Assembly (NCBI RefSeq): GCF_042242105.1
Contig: NC_092013.1
Location: 9,446,618-9,510,617, forward strand
Length of the DNA stretch: 64,000 nt
Direction: 5' to 3'
From: Pempheris klunzingeri
Lineage: Eukaryota; Chordata; Actinopteri; Acropomatiformes; Pempheridae
Positions 1 to 12,126 of this stretch are shown in pieces. The translations under genes and the position numbers were made by a program. The first letter of the stretch is position 1. Each line of letters begins with the position of its first letter. The notes beneath the pieces were generated by a model. That model saw only the letters and a program-made list of their open reading frames with translations, made no database searches and was not told where the DNA came from.

Positions 1-739
1 ATTCTTACTACAGAATTTCCTCACACCTGCCTAAGACATTTGCACAGTACTGTAAATCAGTGAATATTGATCTGATATGTTGATTATTGGTCTAATTGGT
101 CTTCATATGTGTTTAAGGCACAATGAGACTACGGTGTGTGATAATAAATCAGCAGACATCTTTTCAATATAAGGTTACAAAGTGCTTTAAGATAAAAACA
201 GAGAAAACGGATTGAAACGTCAGCTGAGATCGGGGATTAGATATACGCTGTAGTGAGGAGAGACATCAGTGACAGACTTTGAAAATCACAGGTGAAGCCA
301 GAGGCGCTGTGGGAAAGATAATCAAGATTAAAAAATTTGAGCCGATGACAGTTATCACAGCTGAGTATGAATACTGATCACAGAGTGGACTGTGTGGTGT
401 GTCATACTCTGTGTGATCGGATGGTTGTAGTAAACGTTAATGCACAGCCGGAGGCATTTTTATGTCTAATTGAGTTGATGCAATGATGTCCCATGACGAT
501 ATAATGAGTTTAAAGAGGATGTAAACAAACTCGTTAAACTCACAGTAGTTATCATTCATATATTAATGATATCAGAAATGTGGTTACGCCACTTGTTGTC
601 ATTTAACTTACAAACACATCAGCTGCACTGAGTCAAAAGTTAGAATCTCATCTGCTCTGTGAGAAGAATAAAAAGCATCAGCATCATCAGAAGGAAGATT
701 TTCATTTTATAACACCAACATTAGTCAGCATTTGAAGTG

Positions 740-1195
740 ACTAAAGTGTGTCACGACCAGAAGCACACACACACGAGAATGGACTCAAAAGCTCGACACA
801 AGGCAAAACAGATTGAAAGAGGAGCACTTTACAGGACAAGGTACCAAAAAACAGACTCTATTAAAAATTCTTAGAAATAGGTACTAACCTGACTAGACTC
901 AAAAACACTCACTACAAGAAACTCTTGCTATCAATGACTAAGGACACTGGAACGCTCAACACAGGACAGAGGAAAACATAGACAATATACACAGCAGGGA
1001 AGGGAGCTCAGGTGGAAACTATCAGGGTGGAACAAACAATCCCAGGAGCGAGAAACACACAAGGGGAGGAAGTCAAGGGACCTGAAACGAGATGGAAAAG
1101 GTGAACGAAACAATAAAACAGGAAGTAACAGAAAAACACATGAACTAAACTTAACAAACTTGATGACACATAACAAAGTGAAAACGGGCCAAATG
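740..1195. repeat. Probable dispersed repeat (unclassified)
   Basis: The block resembles sequence I recognise as recurring in teleost genomes: a run of short purine-rich phrases (caggtggaaac, gggaggaagtcaaggg, aacaggaagtaacag) after a tgtcacgaccag motif. No coding capacity is conserved: the open frame on the minus strand is low in information and matches no family I know. Ends are approximate and there is no second copy in this window, so the call rests on memory of similar sequence and needs a repeat-library search. Confidence 0.3.
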
Positions 1196-1724
1196 TTTGA
1201 TGCATCTGAAAAACAACTCTGTTAGAAGGACTTCCATTAAATGAAAGTCGTATCAGTTGATTGACAATGTGGTTGAAAGATAAAAATATACAGAAATGGT
1301 AGACATAAAAACAACAAATTGAATATAAAACATTAAATTGAAATGAAACACAAACTATTTTGATTAATATACACTTGTGGAGATGTATAATATGTTTATT
1401 CTATGTAATTATGGGTATACATTTACGTACATACAGATGAAATATGTACTTAAATATAACCTTTTTATTTCAATATTAAATGTATAATGTATTTCGTAAT
1501 ATATTTCCATTTTCCACTTGTTGTTCTTCCTCTTATTCTCATAAATTTCATGTCGACACATCCTTGGACAAGACACTGAACCTCAAATTGCTCCATGCAG
1601 TCCTCCTCCACAATAAGATTCCTCCTGTATGAGTGGGTGAATGTAGCGATGAAGTGCTTTTAATGATCAAAAAGACTACAAACATGCCATAAAAGTGCAA
1701 TCCAATTACATTAAGACTGCAACA

Positions 1725-1933
1725 GGCCTTTTTCACAGAAGACATTTTGATATGGCTCAGTGGGAAAAGCATAGACATAAATAGTCAAATGGATGATGGC
1801 TGAATTCCATTTAGCTGCCTCAGTTTTAGGGTCCTGGTATTGTGCACGCTGGTTCGGGGACACCTCAATAGAATAGAGCCATCATTAACATTATTAATAA
1901 TCTGTGCTCTGCAGTCAAAATATCTGAAAAGTG
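1725..1933 (+). mobile_element. Small TIR element (MITE-like), copy 1
   Basis: A non-coding element of about 210 bp. Its left end reads ggcctttttcacagaagaca, whose reverse complement resembles the right end of the better-preserved copy at 45408-45640. The interior is shared with that copy: both contain atggctgaattcca/ccacttagctgc, then cacgctgg, then gagccat(c/t)attaa. The right end of this copy is eroded. Two copies at unrelated places with inverted ends are the direct evidence for a non-autonomous DNA transposon; superfamily is undetermined because target-site duplications cannot be fixed by eye. Confidence 0.6.
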
Positions 1934-3339
1934 TTAGTGTTTCTTCACAAACTTAACATTTTTAGAGAAGCAGCACCTTGTGTTAGACTTTTGTCCATTC
2001 TTGGTCACAAGGGTGTATACTGGCAGCGTGTACTTTCTTCCCCTGTTGCGTGCAGGACAAATGTGGGAGTGGTAGCTGGGAAGGAAACTGTAAAAGCACT
2101 CATGGACTGCTTCCCAAATGGATTGGTTGTGCATAAACTGTAAGTGACCAACCAGGATTTTATTTATAGACGACCACAAGTTCACCATTCATGTTTCTCT
2201 GCACACATGCTGTTTTCAGAGCAGGCAGACAAAGTGCAATCTATTTGCAACCAATGGACGTCTATAAAAGGGACCAAAATTCACATTTAATGAAAAATGG
2301 ACTTTAGGGTGCACTTTTATTACAGATTATTTGTAGTGAGTCACAAATCGCAATTTCATTCAGTCCACATTTCCCACCTGGACTCCGGTGTCTTTATTCG
2401 AGTGCCTGCTGCACAATTCCCTGATGGCATAGAGGCCATCTGGCTAGACGCACATTAGAGTGTAGTATACTCTATTAGCCAAGTGCTTTTTTTAATACTT
2501 AGTAATGCTTTATCACAAAGTTATAAAAGAGCATTAGATGTCCTGATGTTTATATTCTAACATTAAACCAGCAGCTATCACAGTAACCACAGATTTGATG
2601 AATGAGTGTTGTTTTCATTCCAGTATTTACTGATGAAAATCTGTGATTTTAATCCTCTAAATACTCTGCGCAGCTCTCATTGGATAGCTGATTTATTATT
2701 GCCCTCTTATGTTCCAGATATCCACTAAAGCAAAGTCTGCCAGGCCTCAACCCATTAATCCAAAATGAGACAACAAGAGAGCTCAGATGAGGCAGAGGAT
2801 GGTCTTCATTTGTTTTCTTCACGCTTTAGTCCCACTTTTCCATAAAACTTCATGTTTTATGGAATAAAGAAATAAATCAAATCATGTCCCAAACATGGAG
2901 TGTTGTTATTATTAGATATATTGAAGTTCTATGTATTTGTTTTACGTTTCATGGACGCTGTGGATGAATTTATTAACTGGTGTCCATTACAAAGTTAATA
3001 AAAAATCTGACACAGGTTGTCAGATCTTTTACCTAAGCACAAGTAATAATATGTCTAAAACAGTGTAAAAGTACTTTCACTACAAATAAGAGTCTTGCAT
3101 TCAGAACATGACTACAAATGTATTAGCATCAAAATGTAGTTAAAGTAAATGTTATTCAGAGTGGCACATTTCAGAATAATATAATATATATGTTTATAAT
3201 ATATACAACATGTAAAATAAGTTTTATAGTAATAAATCATTGAATTATAATTATTAATGTGTAAGCATCACTAATGGTGTTGCTTATTTCTTACTAGTTC
3301 ATATGCTGCCAGATACTTTAACCTATAATAATACATGAT

Positions 3340-3970
3340 ATGTACAAGAAGGGCCAAAGTCGTCTCCACCTGCTGAGGAGACTGAGGTCCTTTGGAGTGT
3401 GCAGGACTCTGCTCAGGACTTTTTATGACTCTGTGGTGGCGTCTGCAGTCCTCTATGCAGTGGTCTGCTGGGGAGGAGGGAGCACGGAGAGGGACAGAAA
3501 GAGACTGAACAGGCTGGTCAGGAGGGCCGCTTCTGCCCTGGACTGCTCCCTCGACTCCATAGAGGAGGTGGGTGAGAGGAGGACACTAACAAAACTCAAG
3601 TCCATCATGGACAACCCCTCTCACCCCCTGCACCCTGCAAGAAGGAACGCTACCGCAGGTCATTTCTCCCATCAGCCATCAGACTCTATAACACCAGCAT
3701 CACTGGCTGATGTTAATATACTGCCTACCATCCATGTCATTCCATTCCTGTCTTAAGTGTAAATATCCTATGGTGTAAATATTTATTTCATTTCATCACA
3801 ATCCATATATTTATATTTATATTTATATTTATTTTTGCTATTTTTGTCTTTTCTATTGCTTTGTTTTTTTCACTCTCCCTGTCTATATTGTTGCTGCTGT
3901 AACAAGAAAATTTCCCCCTATGGGGGATCAAATAAAGAAGTCTAAGATAATAGAGATAGATAGATTCATC
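3340..3970 (+). mobile_element. Decayed non-LTR retrotransposon (CR1/L2/Rex1-like), 3' end
   Basis: The first ~330 bases read as the C-terminal part of a LINE reverse-transcriptase ORF: leucine/arginine-rich opening (LHLLRRLRSFGVCRTLL), the conserved FYDSVV..LYAVVCWGG segment, then a basic helix. After the HPLHP residues the reading frame is lost: the typical end of the ORF resumes in another frame at about 3640-3705, so a deletion with frameshift has inactivated it. A 3' UTR follows, ending in a short hairpin (tttcccc-tat-gggga, about 3910-3928), then aataaa and a gata-rich tail to about 3965, as expected for CR1/L2-type elements. Only the 3' end is present, consistent with 5' truncation at insertion. 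The exact clade is not certain. Confidence 0.8.
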
Positions 3971-4599
3971 AGTTGATTTATATTCTATATTATAATCTGC
4001 CTACTAGTACGGCTAACTAATATTGTCAGATAAATGTAGTGGAATAAAAAGTACAATATTTCCATCTGAACTGTGATGGAGCTCAAGAATAAAGCAACAG
4101 AAAATGGAAATACTCAAGTGAAGTACGAGTATCTTAAAATTGCACTGAGCACTTGAGTAAATCTGTTTTTATTCAACTGTTGGCACATACTTATAAGCTA
4201 TTGGCTATTATCTTTTTTATTTTTCCTCTTTAAGTTGTGCTATTTAAAAAAAAAAAAATACTTTATTGAAACACTTTTGCTTTTTATGGTCATTGGAAGC
4301 TATTTTTTTTAATGTCAACAGCACAAAATAATTTTTACTGCCTTGAAATATCATGTTTTTTGTGTTTTGCTCCTTGTGCAAATAAATACACTAAATTAAA
4401 CAAAGAAAATCATAGTTGAGTGTGATAAATGTCTGATACAGGCCATTTTTTTAAGTATGTGAGGTTACAGCCAAAATGCATTTCTCTCTATGCAGACATA
4501 AAATAAATGCATTTAGCACCAGGATTCTGGATTCTATGAATTATGGCACCTGGAGATGCCACAGGGGGCTCTGAGGTCTTCATATATGATAAGCTGTGC
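3971..4599. other. AT-rich spacer, nothing recognised
   Basis: Between the LINE remnant and the probable cdk4 promoter. It contains homopolymer A/T runs (around 4248 and 4304) and no open frame or motif that I can support. Confidence 0.5.
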
Positions 4600-4872
4600 A
4601 GATTTCTAGCTCCGCCTCTTCCAAGAGTTGCTAGAAGCAACAGGAAGCGACAACCCCAAAAGAGTGCACACACACACACACACTCACAGTGGAGGCCGAA
4701 ATCATATCGGCTGATTGGCTTCTCCACATCAGATCCAGAGCTGGGCTGCGAAAGCTCAGACCTGCAGGACTTGTGACCCGGTTCTGCAGAGTTATACGTG
4801 GCAGATTAGGGAGCATGTCCTCCCCGTGAGGCTCAAGTGAGCTCTACCTGCAGCAGAGGACAGACAGCCGAG
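4600..4872 (+). promoter_or_regulatory. Probable cdk4 promoter and noncoding exon 1
   Basis: A locally GC- and CpG-richer island in AT-rich surroundings. It has an inverted CCAAT box (ctgattggc, about 4711-4719), a GC-type element (ctccgcctc, about 4612) and a strong splice donor, gccgag|gtgagtg, with the exon ending at 4872. No long open frame precedes the donor. The first coding exon of cdk4 begins at an acceptor (tctctcag, ending 12118) eight bases before its ATG, so an upstream noncoding exon is required; this is the best candidate and implies an intron of about 7.2 kb. The link is inferred from position and strand. It could instead be the first exon of an unrelated transcript. Confidence 0.45.
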
Positions 4873-6845
4873 GTGAGTGCACTATCTGAGCTGTAGCGCA
4901 TAATTAAAACTGATTTGTGACTCATGTGTGCGACACTTTGACAGCGGACGTTTATATAATGTAGCACAGATGTGGAAGTGGAAGTTGCAGGCGGTGGTCT
5001 GTCTCATCCGCTGCCCGTCTGTACTTTGTTTGTTTTGTTTTGTGTTTTGAATGTTTTTCCTCCGCCACGTCAGTCAGCATGTAGGTGAAGATTGGGAGGG
5101 GGAAAAAAATAGTCCGTGTGGTCTGTTTGTTGCTTCACTTTTTTTTTTTTTTCGTTGCCAGTTTAATTAACAATGGGGCGCTATGGAGGAGCACCACGTG
5201 TCGGGACAGAGGGCCTGTTTCTCTCTGCCTCCGCCCACTGGCCTTCAATGTCCGGCCACATTTGACTTGATCAAGGAGATAAATTAATGAAATGTGTGGG
5301 GAGGAGTGTGAGCTTCCGCCTGGGTGGTAATCAGCCCTCATGGTGGTCAGTGGGACAGGCGGGTACATTAATGACCAGAGACATCAGTGAAAACTTCCAG
5401 GTGTGGAGCTAAAATCTGCCCCCTTTCTGTTTTCTCTGCTGGTGCGAGCTCCTCTTTCAGTGGAGATGAGGTGACAGGATGTTTTCAGGGTGACAGGTCA
5501 TGCACAGCCCCAGCCACTTCCTGCAGGACCAGCAGTTTGACATGAAGACCACCATCAAGCCTGAGCATTCAGCATGATAGTGATTCTGCAATCTAGTGAA
5601 ATAATGTCATTTTAAATCAAATGTTCTGTTTTGAAATGAAGGAGGGGACACTGCAGATCAAGCGGTTAGATTTTATTAGTGATAAAAGCAGTCACAGATA
5701 TGTTAGATGTAGTTTAAAACCTAGAGAATATATATTATTTATGTCGTTTTTCACGTAGAGAGTTGAGTTTTTTTTGTTGTAAAACGCCCATCTCAGTACA
5801 TATCTAGGTCATAATTAACCAAATGTAAGAGATCCTATCAAAAATGTGAGTTTCACTGGAACTTCAAACTGTGTCAACACCAGTATCCGCTCTATTAGAA
5901 GATACTTTCACTTTGGCATCTTACAGTAGAGACCTTGATATTTACCCCTTTTTTTTCACCAGGCTCTGTCTTCTCTGCAGTTGTCAGACATTTTTTGGCC
6001 ATTTGTGGCTGTGCAGCCTCCCACAGCAGTTGCCACACACAGTCTGCCTACAGAGGGAAGTTGCTCACCCGCAAAAATCGGCTTAATCACTTTTATGTGG
6101 CATCGGACGTCTGCAGACGGCGGTCTGTGAGCTCATAACGAATGTGTCACAGATGAAGGGGCGTTCTTGAAGAACGAAACAGCAATGAATGAAGCTAAAG
6201 TAGCATTTAAATGTATTTTTTAAATAGCATCATAAGTTCTGGGAAGGTTACTAATGTTTATTGATATAATTAAACGATATGAAAAGCATCAGGGAAGCCT
6301 TTTCATAGGGAAAAAGGAATAAATTTAAGTTAGTATTATTATTATGAATCACCTGTAACCTTTAGATCACAGTTTATTTATGATTTTAATTGTTTACTTG
6401 AGGCTGACTGTGTGGTTCAGTACAGTAATTTACTGCCCAGTATTTGGCCAGTCGACGACATTATAGTTGCCCGAAAATTGTAACACAATTGAGGCGCATT
6501 TGGCTTCACGTAAACGGTGTATGAATGATGCAGGTGACATCCAGTCACTGCTTACTGCTCATTAATTTCGCTAATGAGTTTATAAGTTTTATAACGGGCA
6601 AAAAGAAAATGTAAAGAGTGAAATACATCACTATCAATATTGCCAAAGCTGTAGTGTATGAATTTGGTCATTTATGTGCCATAATTTGACACAGCAAATG
6701 AAACTGTTTGACTATTAAGACATGCTGATGGTTGTTAAACTAACGAATATAAATGCTGGCCGATATCGGCTTAACAAATAAATGTGGACTCACTGTTTGT
6801 GAAGCAACAGGTCCCTTTTCATCTAATATATCAGCTTTTTTTGAT

Positions 6846-6896
6846 GTCGTACTTAAATATTAAAATATTACGACTTAATATAAATATTAAGTCGTA
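6846..6896. repeat. Short AT-rich inverted repeat
   Basis: Thirteen-base arms, tacgacttaatat (6869-6881) and atattaagtcgta (6884-6896), are perfect reverse complements separated by two bases. A direct partial copy of gtcgtactta lies just left at 6847. The cgactt/aagtcg words resemble ends of a low-complexity teleost repeat type. No function is claimed. Confidence 0.6.
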
Positions 6897-7540
6897 CTTA
6901 TAAACAAATCCTTATTAATCAGACCAAATTAGAGGTTTTTATGTATGTGTATCAAAGGGAAAGTTTACAAGTTTATTTCTCAGTTCAGTCCTGATCTGAA
7001 TAATGTAGACGGGAGTTTGTATGTCTTGCAGATACACAGGAATGCAGGAAGATTCTTGTCCTCTGACTCAACTGCATAAGAGGAAGAAATGTAGTGTGTT
7101 CATGTTGACTAGTGCAACATCTCTCCCTCTTATTAAATGAAGTTCATTTTATACTTCTATAATTGTGGTTTGGCAGCATATCTGAATATTAAGCCGCATG
7201 TCATTTCTTGTTCTGTGTTGCCGCCTCATGCTGTCGACAACAAAAATTGACAGCCACATGGAGATTTTGGAGAACCTAGCTTTGGAAAATGAAGAGTGTG
7301 GTACACAACAGAAGAGAATGAATTCCTTGTTGCACTCCTCGTTTTCCACTTTCCGTGGATTGTGTTTCTGCCCTTTTGTTGCTGTACTTTTCTCACTTTC
7401 ACTTTCACACTTTGCCTTCCCACAGTGATCATAGTCTATACACAGTCTGGCACAGCACAACACTGACATGTTTTCTGTGGACAGCTCAGTACTTTATTGA
7501 TATTTACCAGTCGTGACAGAGTGGCAGGTACTGTTTTCAC

Positions 7541-7575
<35 letters not shown>

Positions 7576-7577
7576 GT
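7541..7577. repeat. (TG)n microsatellite
   Basis: About 18 TG units with one TTTG interruption, in the putative cdk4 upstream intron. Confidence 0.95.
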
Positions 7578-9656
7578 TCATGGCAAACATTGGTCCTGGA
7601 GACACCTCTTGTAGTTGAAACTACCACAAGGCTGATGATGGCTGATGGCCGCTTTCTGAGCAAGGGCACTGGCAGTAGCAGGGTAGGAGGTAGCGTAGAG
7701 GCCATTGCTCCCCACTTTACTCCCCTGGCCCACATTAAGCCGTGGATCACTGTATCCCAGTTCCAATCGATCATTCCCTTCTACGGATCAAGTACAATCT
7801 AGATAACCTTCAGTCTTTATTGTTACAACTAACAACAGCAACTAGCATGATACATCTTACAAGATCTGCACATGCTGATGCAGTATTTTGCATAAACATC
7901 TTTTAACAACGACAATTACGTCCTTAATGAATAAAAAAATAGGAAAAAGCACATCAGACCTTTACTTGGGCCTATTGAATAAAGCTGTTTGCAGCAGACA
8001 CACCAATTTGGTGACATTGCTGGTGTGATCCCATCACACGATAGTGTCTAGTGTCATTATTCACATTAAAATGACACATTTTCAAGCTTATATTTATTGG
8101 TTTGCTGCAACTAACAATTATTTTCATTACTGAATAACCCACTGATTGTTTTCTCAATTACAGTACATGTTTTGTCTATAGAATGTCAAAAATAGCAAAA
8201 ATATTCAGTTTACCAAAAACTCTATCTGTATTTTTGAGAAGCTAGAACCAGCAAATGTTTAGCATCTTTCTTTTAAAAAGTCACCAAAACTATTTATTGA
8301 GTATTGAAATTTTCTCGCAAGTCAGTTGACTTATCAAATGATGGAATTGAGCAATATGTAGTTTATACTTATGATGTCCCTCAAAATGACCTGAAAATAT
8401 ACCTGAAGTATATGTTGCCACAGAACAACACAAAACAGACAATGCCACATTGCATTATGGGAAAAGTTGATTGACTAATTTCTCTACAAATTATTGAGTC
8501 TACAAGCTAATCTACAATTATTGAATCTACAAATTATTCAGCTGTTGTCACACAGTTTGTGCAGTATTAGTTGGCTGGAAGTTACAGTGTTAGTCAAAGA
8601 TGTTTACATGAACCTAAATTCAAGATTATCTGGACAACTGTGTGCAACACGTGGATATGATATTGGTAAATGTGAGGTAAAAATTGAATGATAGTGGTAA
8701 AAAGCAGAATTTAAATTGGAACTTAATGGAGCTGATTCAACTTGAGCATGACTGAAAAGAATCACAATTTGTGCAGCTTAGGGCACACTCTGTCCTTAGA
8801 TTGACTTGGATAAGGAAAAACTCATTTTAATGGTGACACAGGACTTTTAATAGTTATTTCTCCATCCAATAAACACTGAGGCAGGTGTCCATCATTCCAC
8901 ATCAGTGAGAACTTGCCTTAAATCGCAGTTATAGCCTTGAAGGCGGCAGGAGGAAGAGGACAGGTGTTAATGCTGAGTTAGATGGAAGGGGTTAACTGAG
9001 GATGGAGGGGAGAGGGTGTGGGAACAGGCTGAGCAGGGCGCCCCTATTCCAGGGGAAGTGTACCAAACTGGTTTGACAGATTAAAGGCTAAAACTTGAAC
9101 AAAGGGGAGAAAGGAGTGGGATGATGCTCTCTCTGCTTGTGTGCCTGCTGCCTGGCAGGAGGTGGGAGTTGGCGGAGAGGCCGGGGGAAAGGTAGAAGCA
9201 GTGGGGGAAAAAAAAAAAAAAGCTGTCTGGGTTGAGTGTTTCGAAGGCGCTTTCTGTGCTGGCACAGTGTACGTGTTACGTGTATTTGCTTTAAAATGGC
9301 GTCCGTAACAGTGAGTCATCTGACTTCTTTCAGGAGGTCAGGTACTTTGTCCTGTCGCTCGTAGATTATAAAACATTTGGCGAATGTAGAAGAGCGCTGA
9401 TAATGTCCTCTTTAGGTAGAAATATGTCACATTTCAGCACTTTGCTCCTAAAGTACCTGGAGAGGTCTTATGAGGATTCACTCTAATAGAGGCCAGCTCA
9501 ACCAGCCATAAAATGTTGTGCACTTAGCTCCAAGCGTCGTTGACTCCCGTTGCCAGAATGGTTGCAATATACTGAGAAGTGTTATTTATTAGTGACCCCG
9601 CTTCTCACTGAAAAGGTGAAAAGTGTAGCTGAAGCCCTCGTCACGTGTATATGGTG

Positions 9657-10240
9657 TTAAAGCTGCACCAATCAATATTTTTAAATGTAATAATGTTTCA
9701 GATGACTGTGTTATTTGAAAGGGGGTGCGTGTAGTGAATCATCGCTCCACAATGCAGTTTCCCCTCAGCTCTACAGACTGTTTTAGCACCTTTCAGCTCT
9801 TTGTTTTGGTTCTACGGCCCGAAACATTATTGTTTTGATTCTCGCCGCTCTTATCGGGGTCATCTGTAGGTTCTCTCAGAGAAAAAACTCTTCACTGACC
9901 GACTCTACCGCCGTCACTCAGCCACAAACAGCCAAACACCATAAGACAAAACAAGCAACTAGCTTGTTGAACGTGAACGTACTACAACATTTATCAGCTG
10001 AAGAATCAGATATGTCCCTCAGGCGTTGGTAGAGACCAAAACAGACCTAAAAAGAGAGAGAATATTGGACTTAAATCCACCAGGTGGGCAGAAACACGAG
10101 TGCAGATGAATGCTGAAATTACTTTGTGTCTCCTGAAGGTGTAAATCAGCAACCGTTCGCAAACACCTGTGCGCTGTAACGTTTGTGAAGTGATAATATG
10201 CCAAAGTTGTGTTCAGCTTGTTCTGTTAATGCAGTTTTAA
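9657..10240 (+). mobile_element. TIR element family B, copy 1
   Basis: A ~580-bp non-coding element. The left end is ttaaagctgcaccaatcaat and the right end gttaatgcagttttaa; reverse-complementing the right end gives ttaaaactgcattaac, matching the left at about 12 of 16 positions. The interior is homologous, in reverse orientation, to the element at 29423-29898: shared words include agctagttgct, aaaaccaaa and gctaaaacac/g. The 65-residue open frame inside (from 9835) has no recognisable domain. This is a non-autonomous DNA transposon by structure; the superfamily is not assigned. Confidence 0.6.
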
Positions 10241-11681
10241 AGATATCTCTTTATAGCAGTATATATTCCCTGTTGGTGATGATGAGCTGAACTTCATTGA
10301 AACCTGTTGCCGTTAGACTTTGATAATATAGATGACAGTTATATAAAGATGATATCTACTGCTGTTGCGTTTATGCTGAGGTAACTATAATTATCTCTGG
10401 TTGTGTTTGGTCATTGTGGGAAATCAGTGAGCAGAACTGCTCTGTAGCATTACTTATTTATTATGTCTGCAATGTTGTCGAGCTGGACAGCAAACCCCTC
10501 TTTGATGCTGCCTCATACAGCAGTCCTCTAACTACTACACATTGGAAGAAGGTCTGTTTTACAAAGGGAATAACTGTAAAGTAGAAAAACAGGTCTTGTC
10601 CACATTCATAGATTATAGTGTTAAAACACCTTGGTTTGTTGCTGTGCTGTTTGCGAAATAAATAACTGAGAATTTCAATGACTGCACCGCTTCCATATTT
10701 CCTCCTTGGACTCTGTGGTTTACTGCTCCGAACATCAGCAGCTGCTCTGACTCATGGCTAAACGAAGCTCTCCTCCTTCTCTTCGCACTGGTGCATCCTG
10801 CAGCCGAGGAGTCACTTGAGAACCCCTCTTTTTTTCCCCTTTCTTTTTCTTTAACAAGCTGCGGCCATTTGGATGCAAAAGCTCGAATGCAATTAAATGG
10901 GTGAAATAAAGGGGAGTTTTGCTACAGGTCATATTAGACGCAGATTTCAAGGAATTTACAGACCTCAAGAAATCATGAGCATCATGAGATATAATGTCCA
11001 GAGCTCATGAAAGTGTCTTGTGGTTGAAAAGTTATTCTGAGACAAACTGCTGGCAGTGTGACTGAAAATACATTCTGCAGTTATTCAGAAATTCACACTG
11101 AAGCTCAAGAGCACTTGAGGACAGTTCTGTCTTTATCGCTGTATATCCACCAGCCTCTCGCAGCCAAAGTCTGAGAGGAGCTTATTCCCTGCCCAGTACA
11201 GAGAGAGTTCATTACACTGGATTATTGCTGTCGGATATCATGTACGTTTTTATTCATTTAGACATTTTTAGCCACACGAGTGGATAGATGTTGGTCCAGA
11301 CTTAAATGTCTCAACAACTATCGGATGGATTGCCTTGAATTATTATTCAGATATTCATGAGACCCCCGCATGATCCTCGCTGCCATCAGGGCAAAATCTT
11401 CATTTGCTTTGGTTTATGACCAAATACCTGCATAACCAATGATACTCCCATCAGCCTCAGCGGCACTCTGTGTTTGGACCTAATTGGCTGTAAAATGGTA
11501 AAATGGCTAAACTACAGTAAGTGGTGAATCTGGTCGATATTAGCAGATAAACCTCAGCATGTTGACACAGTCACTGTGAGCATCTCCGCATGCTGACCTT
11601 AGCATTTGGCTGAAAGCACTGCTGCGCTGAGGTACAGCCTCACAGAGCTGCTGGCACGGCTGTAAACTCTGTCTCATTAGA

Positions 11682-11716
<35 letters not shown>

Positions 11717-11720
11717 CACA
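11682..11720. repeat. (AT)n-(AC)n compound microsatellite
   Basis: About twelve AT units (11682-11706) followed by a short (AC)n run. The overlapping minus-strand open frame is an artefact of this repeat. Confidence 0.95.
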
Positions 11721-12126
11721 ACATTTAGAAACACAAACGTCTGCTGTAATAAGTCGATGAACATAGAATCAAGAAATGACAAATATCAGGAGACATCTGA
11801 AGAAAATATGGACTTAAAATATAGATAGCAGAAATAAAAAAAAATAAAAATAATGCCAAACAACATGAAACGTGAAACACGAAAAGCAGTAATTTATCCC
11901 AGATCTGTCATCTTTACTTTGGGGGTTATTGTTTGTTTTTCTTTGTGTTTTGCCTTCCCTGTTTTGTCAGAAATATATCGTCTTCAATTATCTGTTTTGA
12001 CAGAACAGTAGATTCTTGTTGTAACTATACTATTTATACTTATTCAAAGTGTGTTTACTTGGTAGATCTCATTGTAATTAATAGCATTCATAACTGTTTC
12101 ATCTGGTTTGTCTCTCAGTCTGTTTG

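Larger units (their letters stand above)
1..3330. other. Left flank, no gene recognised
   Basis: This AT-rich stretch contains only short open frames with no recognisable domain and no convincing splice-bounded exon. It holds a probable dispersed repeat (about 740-1195) and one copy of a terminal-inverted-repeat element (1725-1933), listed separately. I see no other structure. It may be the spacer upstream of cdk4 or part of an intron of a gene lying outside the window; neither can be decided from the sequence. Confidence 0.5.
4873..12118 (+). other. Putative cdk4 intron 1 / upstream region
   Basis: No coding exon is recognisable. Besides the listed repeats it holds long AT-rich stretches, an A-run near 9209-9222, and a purine-rich patch at 8940-9190. 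If the exon ending at 4872 belongs to cdk4 this is its first intron; otherwise it is 5' flank. Confidence 0.4.

Noticed and set aside
931-1205. Minus-strand open frames in the left flank
   Set aside because: Low-information leucine/serine/cysteine-rich translations of what looks like a dispersed repeat.
6869-6896. Short inverted repeat as a regulatory operator
   Set aside because: AT-rich symmetry of this size is common by chance or as transposon debris; there is no nearby gene to regulate.
12124-12126. TTG as cdk4 start
   Set aside because: The following codon is ATG at 12127, and the acceptor ends at 12118.
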